Translations under genes and position numbers: made by a program
NCBI RefSeq assembly: GCF_016316925.1
Contig: NZ_JAEEGB010000026.1
Coordinates: 62,001 to 126,000 of the forward strand
Length of the DNA stretch: 64,000 nucleotides
Reading direction: 5' to 3'
Source: Clostridium aciditolerans
GTDB taxonomy: Bacteria; Bacillota; Clostridia; Clostridiales; Clostridiaceae
Part shown: piece after piece, positions 52,870 through 61,576 of the stretch
Position numbering within the stretch: position 1 is the first letter of the stretch
Layout of the letters: each line of letters opens with the position of its first letter
The notes under the pieces: model-generated
Database searches by the model: none
What the model saw: the letters and a program-made list of their open reading frames with translations, nothing else
Told to the model about the DNA's origin: nothing

Positions 52870-53907
52870 ATGGAGAATAATTCTGTTAACTATTCAAATT
52901 CAAAACGTATTTTTTATCTAGATTTTGCTAGAGGACTAGCTGTCTTTTTTATGATTATGCAGCATGCTATGATCATGCATGAACGAACAGCTGGAGAGGG
53001 TAATACTCTTTTAGGTAATATCTTTATTTGCTTAGGGACAGCACCTGCTGCACCCGTGTTCATTCTTATTATGGGTATTTTCTTTATGCAATCAAAAAAG
53101 AGTATAAAAGAAAATATAATACGTGGTTGTAAATTATTTGCCTTTGGGTATGTCCTCAATTTAATAAGGTTTACCTTTCCTTTACTTTTAGCTGGAGGTT
53201 CTTATAATCCTGGACAAGGTCCTATATCTCTATTATTTTTAGTAGATATTTTTCAATTAGCAGGATTATCACTTATATTTTTCTCTGCTTTTAAAAAATA
53301 TGCCGATAACTTATATATACTGCCAACAGTAATCCTAATCATATTACTTGTATCACCATATTTATGGGGATTTCAAGGCCATATTTTCATTTTTGACCCG
53401 CTATGGGGTGCTAATAAAACTACTGATTTTCCACTATTTCCATGGGTAGTATATTTTCTTTTAGGTATGTATTTAAGTAAATACCTTCAAAAGCAAGTCT
53501 TAGAAAAACAGATAAAGAAAAAGCTTATTTTAGGTAGTTTATTTTTAGCTACAATAGGCATTGTAACAATTTCATTCTTCCCTATAGGTGATTACTATAG
53601 AAGTGGGTTAAGCATTCATTTCTTAATGATGAGCTTTATATTTTTATGGTTACCACTATCTGATTATTTTGTTACAAAACTAAGAAAAAAAAGATTTGAC
53701 AAACTCTTAAATACAATTTATTTCTGGAGCAAAAATGTTACAGGAGTTTACATCATTCAATGGGTAATATTTGGGTGGAGTATTTTGCTCTTAGGTGCAA
53801 ATCAAATGACAGATTATGTGGCTATGATCATTGGCTTCATTGTACTACTCATCACTCATTTTTCACTAAAATACACAAAGTTAAAATATTTTTTACCAAA
53901 GCTGTAG
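52870..53907 (+). CDS. Integral membrane acyltransferase-like protein (DUF1624/HGSNAT-like)
   Basis: A 345-residue protein with about ten membrane helices. The N-terminal RIFYLDFARGLAVFFMIMQH carries the conserved Asp/Arg/His set of the acyltransferase-3/HGSNAT-like group, and GTAPAAPVFILIMGIFFM follows. Members transfer acetyl groups across the membrane to sugars or other acceptors; the substrate is unknown. The ATG follows GGGAGG. It is preceded by a MerR-type promoter and followed, convergently, by a MerR gene. Confidence 0.78.
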   Translation: MENNSVNYSNSKRIFYLDFARGLAVFFMIMQHAMIMHERTAGEGNTLLGNIFICLGTAPAAPVFILIMGIFFMQSKKSIKENIIRGCKLFAFGYVLNLIRFTFPLLLAGGSYNPGQGPISLLFLVDIFQLAGLSLIFFSAFKKYADNLYILPTVILIILLVSPYLWGFQGHIFIFDPLWGANKTTDFPLFPWVVYFLLGMYLSKYLQKQVLEKQIKKKLILGSLFLATIGIVTISFFPIGDYYRSGLSIHFLMMSFIFLWLPLSDYFVTKLRKKRFDKLLNTIYFWSKNVTGVYIIQWVIFGWSILLLGANQMTDYVAMIIGFIVLLITHFSLKYTKLKYFLPKL

Positions 53908-53928
53908 CTTAAGGCTACAGCTCTAAAT

Positions 53929-54711
53929 TTAAGCTATTTTTTCAATAAGCATTTGAAGTTCATAGTATATTCCATTGTTATAAAAAATCGAAATCATGGA
54001 ATTTTCTATAGCAACGAGATTCCCTTTAATATTTATATTATTTACTTTTGCATATTCAAAAAATTTATTAATTTGTTTTTCAAACTCCTCATCATTCTCT
54101 GCAAGGAACTCATAACATAGATACTCTCCTGCAACTAGTTTATGGCTAGTACCAGAATCTTTCTCATCCTCTCCTATACATATATACACATTGGTATTGT
54201 CATAGAGATTGATAATATCAGTTTCATATAGACCTAATGTTTTACTAGATTCACTCATAATGTCATAGAATTGCTTCGCTGAAAATGGTACTTGATAATT
54301 CATTTTAAAGATTTGTTTAAGATTACGTTCTTCGATACCTTTTATAATATATTTATCCTTTGAAATATCAACCATATTTATCTTTTCAACAATACTCATA
54401 GTAAAATCTCTTAATGCTATAAGATTGTTTATCTGTTCATTGATACAATCTACAGAAGTATTTAATAGATGCGTATAATCCCCAATTGTGTAATCATTAA
54501 AACACATCTTAATACTATTAACAGGAATGTTAAACTTTCTTAAAAGCAGTATGTGGGCCAGTTTATATATCTCATTTAAACCATATAGTCTGTACCCATT
54601 TTCATCAATCCTATAAGGTAGAAGAACCTCTTTTTCTTCAAAATATCTTATTTGATGAGTAGAAACATTCATCAATCTCGCAAGTTCACTTATTGTAATA
54701 TGTTCTCTCAA
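53929..54711 (-). CDS. MerR-family transcriptional regulator with C-terminal ligand domain
   Basis: A 260-residue protein. Residues 5-72 are a MerR winged helix (TISELARLMNVSTHQIRYFEEKEVL) followed by a dimerisation helix. Residues ~120-260 form a GyrI-like ligand-binding domain (GEYLCYEFLAENDEEFEKQI). It starts at TTG after GGAGG. It is convergent with the membrane acyltransferase gene, whose promoter carries a matching MerR-type dyad. Confidence 0.85.
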   Translation of the reverse strand: MREHITISELARLMNVSTHQIRYFEEKEVLLPYRIDENGYRLYGLNEIYKLAHILLLRKFNIPVNSIKMCFNDYTIGDYTHLLNTSVDCINEQINNLIALRDFTMSIVEKINMVDISKDKYIIKGIEERNLKQIFKMNYQVPFSAKQFYDIMSESSKTLGLYETDIINLYDNTNVYICIGEDEKDSGTSHKLVAGEYLCYEFLAENDEEFEKQINKFFEYAKVNNINIKGNLVAIENSMISIFYNNGIYYELQMLIEKIA

Positions 54712-54829
54712 ATAAAATCCTCCATTATTTATATTTTATAATTTAGAACTATCATATACTCTATCAGTTAAATTAAAAATTAAATTATACTTTAAAGTAC
54801 TTTGATTCATTTCATATCTCTTGATAGTA

Positions 54830-55441
54830 TTATGCTAACCCATATAATTCAGCAAAAGGGTCCCACTCCTTGTCCTCATTCCATTTATATTCGATTTTAT
54901 TACTAATTTCCTTTGCTTTTTCTTTTCCTAGTAATTCCGATATAAAGCCTAAAGTCATATCAATTCCAGCAGAAACCCCTGAGGATGTAAAAATATTACC
55001 ATCATTTACCCATCTTGATTTCCTTACCCATAACACGTCCTTTCCCTGCGCTGCTACCCAATCAAAGGCTCTTTTATTCGTAGTTGCTTTTTTACCATCT
55101 AGCAATCCTGTTTTAGCCAGTAGTGCTGAACCTGTGCAAACACTCATGATATATTCTGATTCTACTGCAATATTCTGTATAAAGTTAATTAGGTTTTTAT
55201 CATTGATTTTCTCCCTTGTGCCCATGCCTCCTGGAATAAATGTAATAGTATTTTCATCATTTTTCTTCTCATATTTATTAGTTTCTACTTTTACATTTTG
55301 AGTACTCGAGACAGTTTTTCCATTAAGAGAAATAAAATTCAACTTAAATATATCAGGTAAACATCCAAATATCTCAACAGGTCCAAACACATCTAGTGTT
55401 TCAAATTCTTCAAATAAAATTATATTTACTACATATTTCAT
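54830..55441 (-). CDS. DJ-1/PfpI family protein
   Basis: A 203-residue DJ-1/PfpI-fold protein. The nucleophile elbow is [18 protein letters not shown] (Cys ~100). [17 protein letters not shown] holds the conserved N-terminal Glu region, and [11 protein letters not shown] is typical of isonitrile hydratase-like and AraC-linked members. Possible roles are hydratase, glyoxalase or amidase activity; the substrate is unknown. The ATG follows TGGAGG. Confidence 0.85.
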   Translation of the reverse strand: MKYVVNIILFEEFETLDVFGPVEIFGCLPDIFKLNFISLNGKTVSSTQNVKVETNKYEKKNDENTITFIPGGMGTREKINDKNLINFIQNIAVESEYIMSVCTGSALLAKTGLLDGKKATTNKRAFDWVAAQGKDVLWVRKSRWVNDGNIFTSSGVSAGIDMTLGFISELLGKEKAKEISNKIEYKWNEDKEWDPFAELYGLA

Positions 55442-55518
55442 TTTTTATCCTCCAGATAAAAATAATTATAATTGATAAACCTTCCATAAAAAATTCATCA
55501 ATTAGTCTCCTATCTATA

Positions 55519-56121
55519 CTATAAAACATTATAAGTTTTTAATCTTTCTCTTAAATCCTTAGAGTTTTTAAAAAGTATAGTTTCAAAATTAAGTTTTTTG
55601 GCGCCTTCAATATTGCCATGAGAATCATCTATGAAAATCGATTCTTCAGGCTTTATCTGATACTCCTCTATTATTCTTTTATAAATACCATCTTCAGGCT
55701 TTATTAGTTTTTCCTTATAAGAAACAATTCCACCATCGAAAAGATTAAAAAAGTCATATCTCTTAGTTACATATTCAAATGCTAGCAAATGAAAATTAGA
55801 TAAAAAATAAACCTTATATTTTGCATCTTTTAATTCTTTCATAACCTTGACCGACTCTTCGATAGGTGTAAGAAGCTCATACCAATTTTCAAAAGCGAGA
55901 TTTATCAAGTGCCCATTTTTATTGCTGTTCTTAATTATAATACTCTTTGCCTCTTCTTCAGTAAGTGTTCCTCTATCTAGCATTACCCACTCTTCGCTTT
56001 GAAATAATTCTTTATGTATCTCTGAAATTTTATCAACTTCCACAATCTTTGTCTTTAGATATTCCTCTGGTTTAAAGTCCAATAATACATTCCCTAAATC
56101 AAATATAATATTTTTATACAC
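55519..56121 (-). CDS. HAD-superfamily hydrolase
   Basis: A 200-residue HAD protein of the YihX-like group with the motif-1 FDLGNVLLDF (nucleophile Asp), motif 2 YFLSNFH, and motif 4 SIFIDDSHGNIEGA. This suggests a small-molecule phosphatase, for example sugar-1-phosphate or a nucleotide. It starts at GTG after AAAAGGAG. It is monocistronic. Confidence 0.87.
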   Translation of the reverse strand: MYKNIIFDLGNVLLDFKPEEYLKTKIVEVDKISEIHKELFQSEEWVMLDRGTLTEEEAKSIIIKNSNKNGHLINLAFENWYELLTPIEESVKVMKELKDAKYKVYFLSNFHLLAFEYVTKRYDFFNLFDGGIVSYKEKLIKPEDGIYKRIIEEYQIKPEESIFIDDSHGNIEGAKKLNFETILFKNSKDLRERLKTYNVL

Positions 56122-56252
56122 AATCTATTCTCCTTTTATTATTCTTCAACTTTTATCCGATGACTACCTGCTCTAATACTCCATCTGATTCAAGTTTTAC
56201 TTCATATAAACAAAAATTAGATTAGATATTTAAAAACTTCTTGATATTAAAT

Positions 56253-56741
56253 TTATTTACAAATCACATCACAGTTTTCATTTATTACTTTTAATACAGA
56301 CGGAGGAACATATGAAGATATATCACGTCCATACTTATAAAGTTCCATAACCATTGACGAGCTTACGTGACTTAGGCTGCCAGCCCTTATATATATAGTC
56401 TTTAATCCAAAGGATTCATTAATCCTTGCTAAGTTTTCTTCATATTCATAGTCAATTCCGTTTCTAATACCTCTGATTAAATAATCAGCCTTATTTTCGT
56501 TAGCTAAATCCGCTATAAGGCCTTCAAATCTAATAACTTCAATTTTACTACCATAGCTCAAGTCCGAAACTGTGTCTTCAATGGCGCTAAGTGTTAGCTG
56601 AGAATCAATTCTACGTTTTTTATCAGCGTTATTAGCTATAGCAACTATTACTTTATCAAATAGATAACTTGCCTCTGTAAGAACCTGAAGATGTCCTATA
56701 GTAAATGGATCAAAAGAACCTGCATATATAGCTATTGTCAT
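56253..56741 (-). CDS. coaD: Pantetheine-phosphate adenylyltransferase (CoaD-type)
   Basis: A 162-residue nucleotidyltransferase with the T/HxGH motif in AIYAGSFDPFTIGHLQVL, the LIRGIRNGIDYEYEE block, SSSMVMELYKYGRDISSYVP, and the usual length. It adenylates 4'-phosphopantetheine in CoA synthesis. The usual clostridial coaD sits beside rsmD/ylbJ-type genes; here it stands alone, so it might be a second copy. The ATG follows TGGAGG. Confidence 0.83.
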   Translation of the reverse strand: MTIAIYAGSFDPFTIGHLQVLTEASYLFDKVIVAIANNADKKRRIDSQLTLSAIEDTVSDLSYGSKIEVIRFEGLIADLANENKADYLIRGIRNGIDYEYEENLARINESFGLKTIYIRAGSLSHVSSSMVMELYKYGRDISSYVPPSVLKVINENCDVICK

Positions 56742-56813
56742 ACTCGTTTTCCTCCAATTGTTTACAATATATAAAACTTTAAATTATGTTAGATTTAATT
56801 CATTTTTATTATG

Positions 56814-57266
56814 CTATAAATTTGCTACATAAATTCGGGAACTTTCACCCCAAGGATGATATCCTCTTCCAACATAGGTAAAACCATATTTTTCATAGTA
56901 TCCAATATGGTCGGTGCAAAGATACAAATGAGAAAAGCCACCCTTTTTTGCATCCCTCTTTGCCTTATCTAGCAGTAATGATCCATAAGCATTGCCACGA
57001 TATTCTTTCTCAATATACAAAGCACAAACCCAAGGATACAAATCCATCCTGCTGATAAAATCATTAGTAATAAGTCCAGCACATCCGATAATATCTCCAT
57101 TATTCTCTAGCAAGTACCACTGAGGCAGTGGATTAGTTGTTGTTATGCAATTAGAAATGCAATCTTCATATACCATTAAGCTATCTTCCCTTGCCCATTT
57201 GTTTTGAAAATATTTAATTGCTTTATCTTTATATTCCGGGCTTTCCTTGACTGATATAATATTCAT
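56814..57266 (-). CDS. GNAT family N-acetyltransferase
   Basis: A 150-residue GNAT protein. The motif-A region is LYIEKEYRGNAYGSLLLDKAK, followed by a C-terminal YEKYGFTYVGRGYHPWGESS, a pattern typical of small clostridial GNATs. The substrate is unknown. The ATG follows AAAGGAG. It is the third stand-alone GNAT in the window's 3' half. Confidence 0.83.
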   Translation of the reverse strand: MNIISVKESPEYKDKAIKYFQNKWAREDSLMVYEDCISNCITTTNPLPQWYLLENNGDIIGCAGLITNDFISRMDLYPWVCALYIEKEYRGNAYGSLLLDKAKRDAKKGGFSHLYLCTDHIGYYEKYGFTYVGRGYHPWGESSRIYVANL

Positions 57267-57470
57267 TTTACTGCTCCTTTGCTTTATATTCTAAATCATA
57301 GTTATTTGCTACAATGGCCTAGCTCTCTGTTTTCACAAAAAGATTTACAATACATTGCTTCCTCAAAAGAGCCTTGAATATATACATTCTATAAATAATG
57401 CTACTTTCCTTTATTTTTATTGGTGAAAATTGTATAATCAGTATATAAAAGTCGTTAGGGGGATATTATT

Positions 57471-57620
57471 ATGATGCTAGCTACCTCATTTGCTCTATTT
57501 AATTTAATTATTTTATTAATGATGTTAGGTATGAGCATTTATGGATTTATATTGTTTGTTAAGCTTGCAAACAGAGGAATTAAGGCACTTGATATATTCA
57601 TAGAAAAACATAAAGAATAA
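57471..57620 (+). CDS. Small single-helix membrane protein
   Basis: A 49-residue frame from ATG (57471 or 57474) after AGGGGG. The hydrophobic segment FNLIILLMMLGMSIYGFILF is followed by a charged tail, ANRGIKALDIFIEKHKE. A strong terminator follows 11 bases after the stop, so this is a complete short transcription unit. The function is unknown; no homologue comes to mind beyond similar clostridial small proteins. Confidence 0.6.
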   Translation: MMLATSFALFNLIILLMMLGMSIYGFILFVKLANRGIKALDIFIEKHKE

Positions 57621-57630
57621 ACAACAAAAC

Positions 57631-57661
57631 AGGGTAGAGATTTTTTCTCTACCCTATCTAT
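57631..57661 (+). terminator. Terminator of the small membrane protein gene
   Basis: A perfect 10-bp stem, AGGGTAGAGA / TCTCTACCCT, with a T-rich loop, just after the stop. Confidence 0.75.
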
Positions 57662-57729
57662 ATTTATTAACCTCTCATTTTTTACCTCAGACAAGCTTGT
57701 CTAAATTTTATACAATATAAAAATTAGTT

Positions 57730-58488
57730 TTAATACTCATAAACCAAGCTAACATTAGCTTTTATCTTATAAGTGCCTGATTCCACAGTCATGCCTCGTC
57801 CTGCAGAACTGTTCTTTGTAACTGAATCATATAAAACTGGATATTCAACAGGAACACCACTTGAATTCTCTGTTATTTTCGCTGGATTTGATAATTTGAC
57901 ATCTATACAGCCTGCTATTACTTGTGCTTTAGCTTTTGCATTTGATATAGCATTCGTAAGAGCCATGTTATAATATTTTCCATAATCACTAACTCCAAAA
58001 GCTATTCCATTAGAGTTATTTGCTCCATTTGATATAGCTGTATCAATTATAATTCCAACTGAACTTATATTTTTAACTGTAACATTTAAAGTACTTGTAA
58101 CTGTATATCCCACAATTGTGCTGTTTCCTGTCTTATCCTCATAATTATACTTAGGACTAATAGAGTAGTTAGATGTTTTAATATTCTCACTTGCTACCCC
58201 AGCCTTTTTAATTGCAGCAATAACATTATTCATAGTATCTGAATTGCTTTTTTGAGCTTCACCTACACTATTCTTTTCTGTAGTTACTCCTAGTGTAATA
58301 TATGCAATATCAGGTGCCACACTTACTTCACCATCTCCATTAACATTTATTGTTCTTGCTGCCGTTTTATCTTCTGCTGCTAATACCTTGTAATTTGCAG
58401 TTGGAACCATTGCCATCAAGAAAAGAAACGTAGCTACAGACATAAATACAAATGACCATTTTGCCTTTAGTAAGTTAATACTTTTCAA
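57730..58488 (-). CDS. SIMPL-domain (DUF541) exported protein
   Basis: A 252-residue protein with an N-terminal signal or anchor (FVFMSVATFLFLMAMVPTA) and a SIMPL/DUF541 domain: TINVNGDGEVSVAPDIAYIT, the NSDTMNNVIAAIKKAGV region, NYSISPKYNYE and NAISNAKAKAQVIAG. These are periplasmic or cell-surface oligomers of unclear function, linked in some bacteria to stress tolerance. I use TTG 58488, eight bases after AAGGAG; the GTG at 58497 is too close to that site. It is 14 bases after the PrcB-like gene, in one operon. Confidence 0.83.
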   Translation of the reverse strand: MKSINLLKAKWSFVFMSVATFLFLMAMVPTANYKVLAAEDKTAARTINVNGDGEVSVAPDIAYITLGVTTEKNSVGEAQKSNSDTMNNVIAAIKKAGVASENIKTSNYSISPKYNYEDKTGNSTIVGYTVTSTLNVTVKNISSVGIIIDTAISNGANNSNGIAFGVSDYGKYYNMALTNAISNAKAKAQVIAGCIDVKLSNPAKITENSSGVPVEYPVLYDSVTKNSSAGRGMTVESGTYKIKANVSLVYEY

Positions 58489-58502
58489 ATTTATCACTCC
58501 TT

Positions 58503-59831
58503 CTATTCTTTTATAAGTTCAACATCTTCAGGTTGAACATAAACAACATTATTTGCAAGTACAAATTGATACCCATTTTCAGTTTTCATTATATAATGCA
58601 TAGGTCCAATATTCTTGGAAGTCTTCATTATTAACTGCTTAGTACCATTATCAATTGTATAAATAGATGCATTTTCTTTTATTTTGATCATATCAGTAGA
58701 AATGATCAACGGAACAGCAAGAGGCTCCTTATAAGCTTTATCTAAATATTTTATTGGCACATAGTACTGCTTCTGAATCACATTATCTTTACCTTCAGTT
58801 ACTGGAAGAGAAAAGTATACCTTACCATCTCTAATATCATTTAAATTGATTGAAAAATCCTTTGAAATAACTCCTGCTTGTTGATTTGTACTAGCATCAA
58901 AAATAGGTGCATTTCCTATTCTGCTTGATACCACACAGGAATTTGCTTTCTGGTTTGCAGAATCTCCCACTGTTACATTTCCTTTAATACTGAAGGTCAT
59001 ACGATATCCTTTTTTATTATTAGCTAAATCTTTTTGTGAATAAACCTTGTCAGAAATAAAGAGATAATAAGTTTGCCCTGAGACATATTTTTCTACTGGC
59101 ACCACTTTTACTGTTTTGTTATCCTCTCCAATAACAAGTTTTACTGGTATCTTGCCTCCATTACTGTCCCTAACATAGATTGTATTGTCATTAACCTCTG
59201 TCTTAGAAATATCTTTTTTAAAAGTAATAAGCCATTCCTTATCTTCTGGAACATTCCAACAAGGTTTTAAGCTTTTCCAGTCTTTGTTTTCCAGTTCTGA
59301 TAGGTCTACTAATAAAGGTAACTCTGTCCCCTTATCTGTTAGAACCTTCACCTTTGGAGTTCCCTGTGCAAACTTTACAATTACATAAGGATAGGTAATT
59401 GCCTCTCCTACCATCGTACCCGTTGATGGTTTTGTCTCTTGAATAGTAATTTTAGAAATCCCTTCTATATCCTCAGCTGAAAGTATTTTAATTCCATATC
59501 CGGTTGTATTCCTCTCACCTAGCGAAATCATCACATAAACCTCAGAATCTTTTATGCCGTATTTTGCATTATCGAAAACATAGTACCCCTCATGATGCTT
59601 TAAGTTTTCAATTTCTTTTGAAAATCTTCCAAATACAGTTTGGACTTCTTTTTCATTTAATACATATGGATTTAGTTTGTTTGTAGTAATTCCCTGAACA
59701 GGAGTAGTAGCTCCACAAATCACTGTAGATGTAACCTTAGGCTTGATTTCTTTGGCTTTTACTAGATTTGCAGGCGCTGCTGAGACACTTGCAAAGACCA
59801 ATGCCAGTATTAATATATTTTTCCTATTCAT
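58503..59831 (-). CDS. Exported protein with PrcB-like and Ig-like domains
   Basis: A 442-residue secreted protein with a signal peptide (ILALVFASVSAAPANLVKA). The region ~95-175 (YVMISLGERNTTGYGIKIL) resembles the PrcB C-terminal domain. A bacterial Ig-like/SbsA domain at ~200-290 (WLITFKKDISKTEVNDNTIY ... VEKYVSGQTYYLFIS) is followed by a C-terminal region with copper-amine-oxidase-like repeats (VPIKYLDKAYKEP). It is probably a cell-surface binding or structural protein. The ATG follows AGGAGG, and the gene is upstream of the SIMPL gene. Confidence 0.72.
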   Translation of the reverse strand: MNRKNILILALVFASVSAAPANLVKAKEIKPKVTSTVICGATTPVQGITTNKLNPYVLNEKEVQTVFGRFSKEIENLKHHEGYYVFDNAKYGIKDSEVYVMISLGERNTTGYGIKILSAEDIEGISKITIQETKPSTGTMVGEAITYPYVIVKFAQGTPKVKVLTDKGTELPLLVDLSELENKDWKSLKPCWNVPEDKEWLITFKKDISKTEVNDNTIYVRDSNGGKIPVKLVIGEDNKTVKVVPVEKYVSGQTYYLFISDKVYSQKDLANNKKGYRMTFSIKGNVTVGDSANQKANSCVVSSRIGNAPIFDASTNQQAGVISKDFSINLNDIRDGKVYFSLPVTEGKDNVIQKQYYVPIKYLDKAYKEPLAVPLIISTDMIKIKENASIYTIDNGTKQLIMKTSKNIGPMHYIMKTENGYQFVLANNVVYVQPEDVELIKE

Positions 59832-60017
59832 GTTTAAACCTCCTAGATTTAACTTTTAAGTCTTCATAAATATAGACGCTTAAACATTATTTTTCGCTTC
59901 AAAAAATAAAAAAAATTTTAAATTAATTTTTTTCCAACATTATTAATACCTATAAATGTAATATAAGTAACTATTACTGCTTCATAATAAAAATAATTTT
60001 TATATTAAAACTAGGTT

Positions 60018-60383
60018 TTATTCAATTATTTTTTCTATTTCTAGAATGAAAAGATCTATTGAGTCTCTATAATTCTTAAGCGTAGATACCCAACTCAAAA
60101 GACACTGCTTACCATCTTCCGTAATGCTATAATATTTTGCTAAATTGCCATTGTCAGATATCTGCTTCTTTGACATAAGCAGTCCTTTTTCTTCCATATT
60201 CTTCAACTGTCTGTATATGCCAGTAGGATCAGGCTTTGTTCCCTTCATTATCGAAGATTCCGATATTTTCTTCAAAATAGCGTAACCATAGGTGTCACAC
60301 TCATAAAGTACTTTAAGTATTATTGTTTGGACGAATTTATCTAAATTATCACCCTTACAGGAACATTTTTCATAAGACACCAT
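60018..60383 (-). CDS. PadR-family transcriptional regulator
   Basis: A 121-residue winged-helix protein: ILKVLYECDTYGYAILKKI, PTGIYRQLKNMEEKGLL and YSITEDGKQCLLSW are typical PadR blocks. The N-terminus has CSCKGDN, a small cysteine cluster that might bind metal. It lies only 4 bases after the nucleoside hydrolase stop, so the two are co-transcribed, and it may regulate the divergent ABC importer and its own unit. Confidence 0.85.
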   Translation of the reverse strand: MVSYEKCSCKGDNLDKFVQTIILKVLYECDTYGYAILKKISESSIMKGTKPDPTGIYRQLKNMEEKGLLMSKKQISDNGNLAKYYSITEDGKQCLLSWVSTLKNYRDSIDLFILEIEKIIE

Positions 60384-60387
60384 GATA

Positions 60388-61281
60388 TTAATTCCCCCCC
60401 GATTTAGTTAAGCTTACACTTAGCCATGTTTGATAAATATCATCAGTAAACTTTTTAATGTCCTGTATCACAGGAAGGTTAATACAATATGAATACTCCC
60501 CTACTGAGCAACTTTTGTTTAAAAATCCTCTCTCAAGGGATTTAATGTCCGAATTTATATTAAACAAATTGTTTTGAAAAATAGAAGAATTAGCTAAAAA
60601 AGCAGCAGCAACAACATCCCAGTTGTGAAAGCCATTAATATCAAAGAAAGACATCATGTTTCCAAACCAATACATGCATTTCTGTGATATATATTGTGCC
60701 ATAGCATTATCTCTTGATAAAAGCCTTGTTTTAAAATCTGTCTCTGAAAAATAAGCACTAAGGCAGTTATTACCGGTTATTATAGATAGGTTTTTTCCGT
60801 TTTTTAAAACACACTCAGTAGCGACGGGATCACAGGAAAAATTAAGTTCATCAAGATTTCGTCCATTTATAATAAGTTTCTCTGTTATGCCTCCCATTAG
60901 CACAATCTCAGATATTTTTTCAAATATAGAATTGTCTACAAGATATGCAGCATAAAGGTTTGTAAGGGAACCTGTTGCTAGAATCGATATGTTTCCTTTG
61001 TGTAAATTTATCGTTTTTACTATAAAATCTACAGCTTCACTTTTTAAATCCTGCTTATCTGCACAACCTTTTAATAATGGTATATCAGTTCTCCTCAGCT
61101 CTTTTAGCATCAAAGTTGTGTTGCTGTACACGGTATTAATATCACTATTTCCATAGGTAGTAGTTATTCCACATAAATCTATGTTTTCTTTTCCTAAAAG
61201 ATATATTAAAGCAAGGCCATCGTCAACATCGCAGCCTTCAACCCCCATTGTGTTGTCACAATCAAATATAACTTTTTTCAT
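60388..61281 (-). CDS. Inosine-uridine preferring nucleoside hydrolase family protein
   Basis: A 297-residue nucleoside hydrolase. The N-terminal metal motif FDCDNTMGVEGCDVDDGLAL differs from the usual DTDxGxDD (it reads D-x-D-N ... D-V-D-D). Later family blocks are TTYGNSDINTVYSN and LATGSLTNL ... MGG. It hydrolyses ribonucleosides to base plus ribose. I choose ATG 61281 after GGAGG. It is divergent from the YnjB-like importer, suggesting that the importer brings in a nucleoside-type or base-containing compound (inference). Confidence 0.82.
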   Translation of the reverse strand: MKKVIFDCDNTMGVEGCDVDDGLALIYLLGKENIDLCGITTTYGNSDINTVYSNTTLMLKELRRTDIPLLKGCADKQDLKSEAVDFIVKTINLHKGNISILATGSLTNLYAAYLVDNSIFEKISEIVLMGGITEKLIINGRNLDELNFSCDPVATECVLKNGKNLSIITGNNCLSAYFSETDFKTRLLSRDNAMAQYISQKCMYWFGNMMSFFDINGFHNWDVVAAAFLANSSIFQNNLFNINSDIKSLERGFLNKSCSVGEYSYCINLPVIQDIKKFTDDIYQTWLSVSLTKSGGN

Positions 61282-61453
61282 TATTTTATCCTCCAACTAT
61301 TTTATTAAAAATAAAAACTCAGAATACAGCCCCTTTATATACGGGTTCTAACTGAAACTTTGATTTATCCAATATATCCCTTTGTATAAGTTAGCCTTAT
61401 AGATTAGGATTCTATAATCAAGATTCTTTATGAATCGACATTGGCCGAATTCG

Positions 61454-61482
61454 TTGACAAATTATTCATAATATTATAGGAT
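61454..61482 (+). promoter_or_regulatory. Sigma-A-like promoter for the ABC importer operon
   Basis: TTGACA and TAGGAT are 17 bases apart, with the implied start near 61489. The rest of the 61282-61450 spacer should hold the divergent nucleoside hydrolase promoter; no riboswitch was recognised there. Confidence 0.5.
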
Positions 61483-61501
61483 TATAGCACAAGTACTAGA
61501 C

Positions 61502-61554
61502 TTTGTCTAATAATATAATGACTTGTTTTGTAAAGGTTTTAGTTATTAGACAAA
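61502..61554 (+). promoter_or_regulatory. Inverted repeat TTTGTCTAATAA in the importer leader
   Basis: Two perfect 12-base arms (61502-61513 and 61543-61554) are 29 bases apart. They lie between the promoter and the ribosome site, so they could be an operator for the PadR-like protein or a leader hairpin. Confidence 0.5.
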
Positions 61555-61576
61555 AACTATAGAAGAGGTGATTTTT

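Noticed and set aside
61297-61453. Possible TPP or purine riboswitch in the nucleoside hydrolase/importer spacer
   Set aside because: The conserved cores (CUGAGA of TPP, the purine three-way junction) could not be found on either strand.
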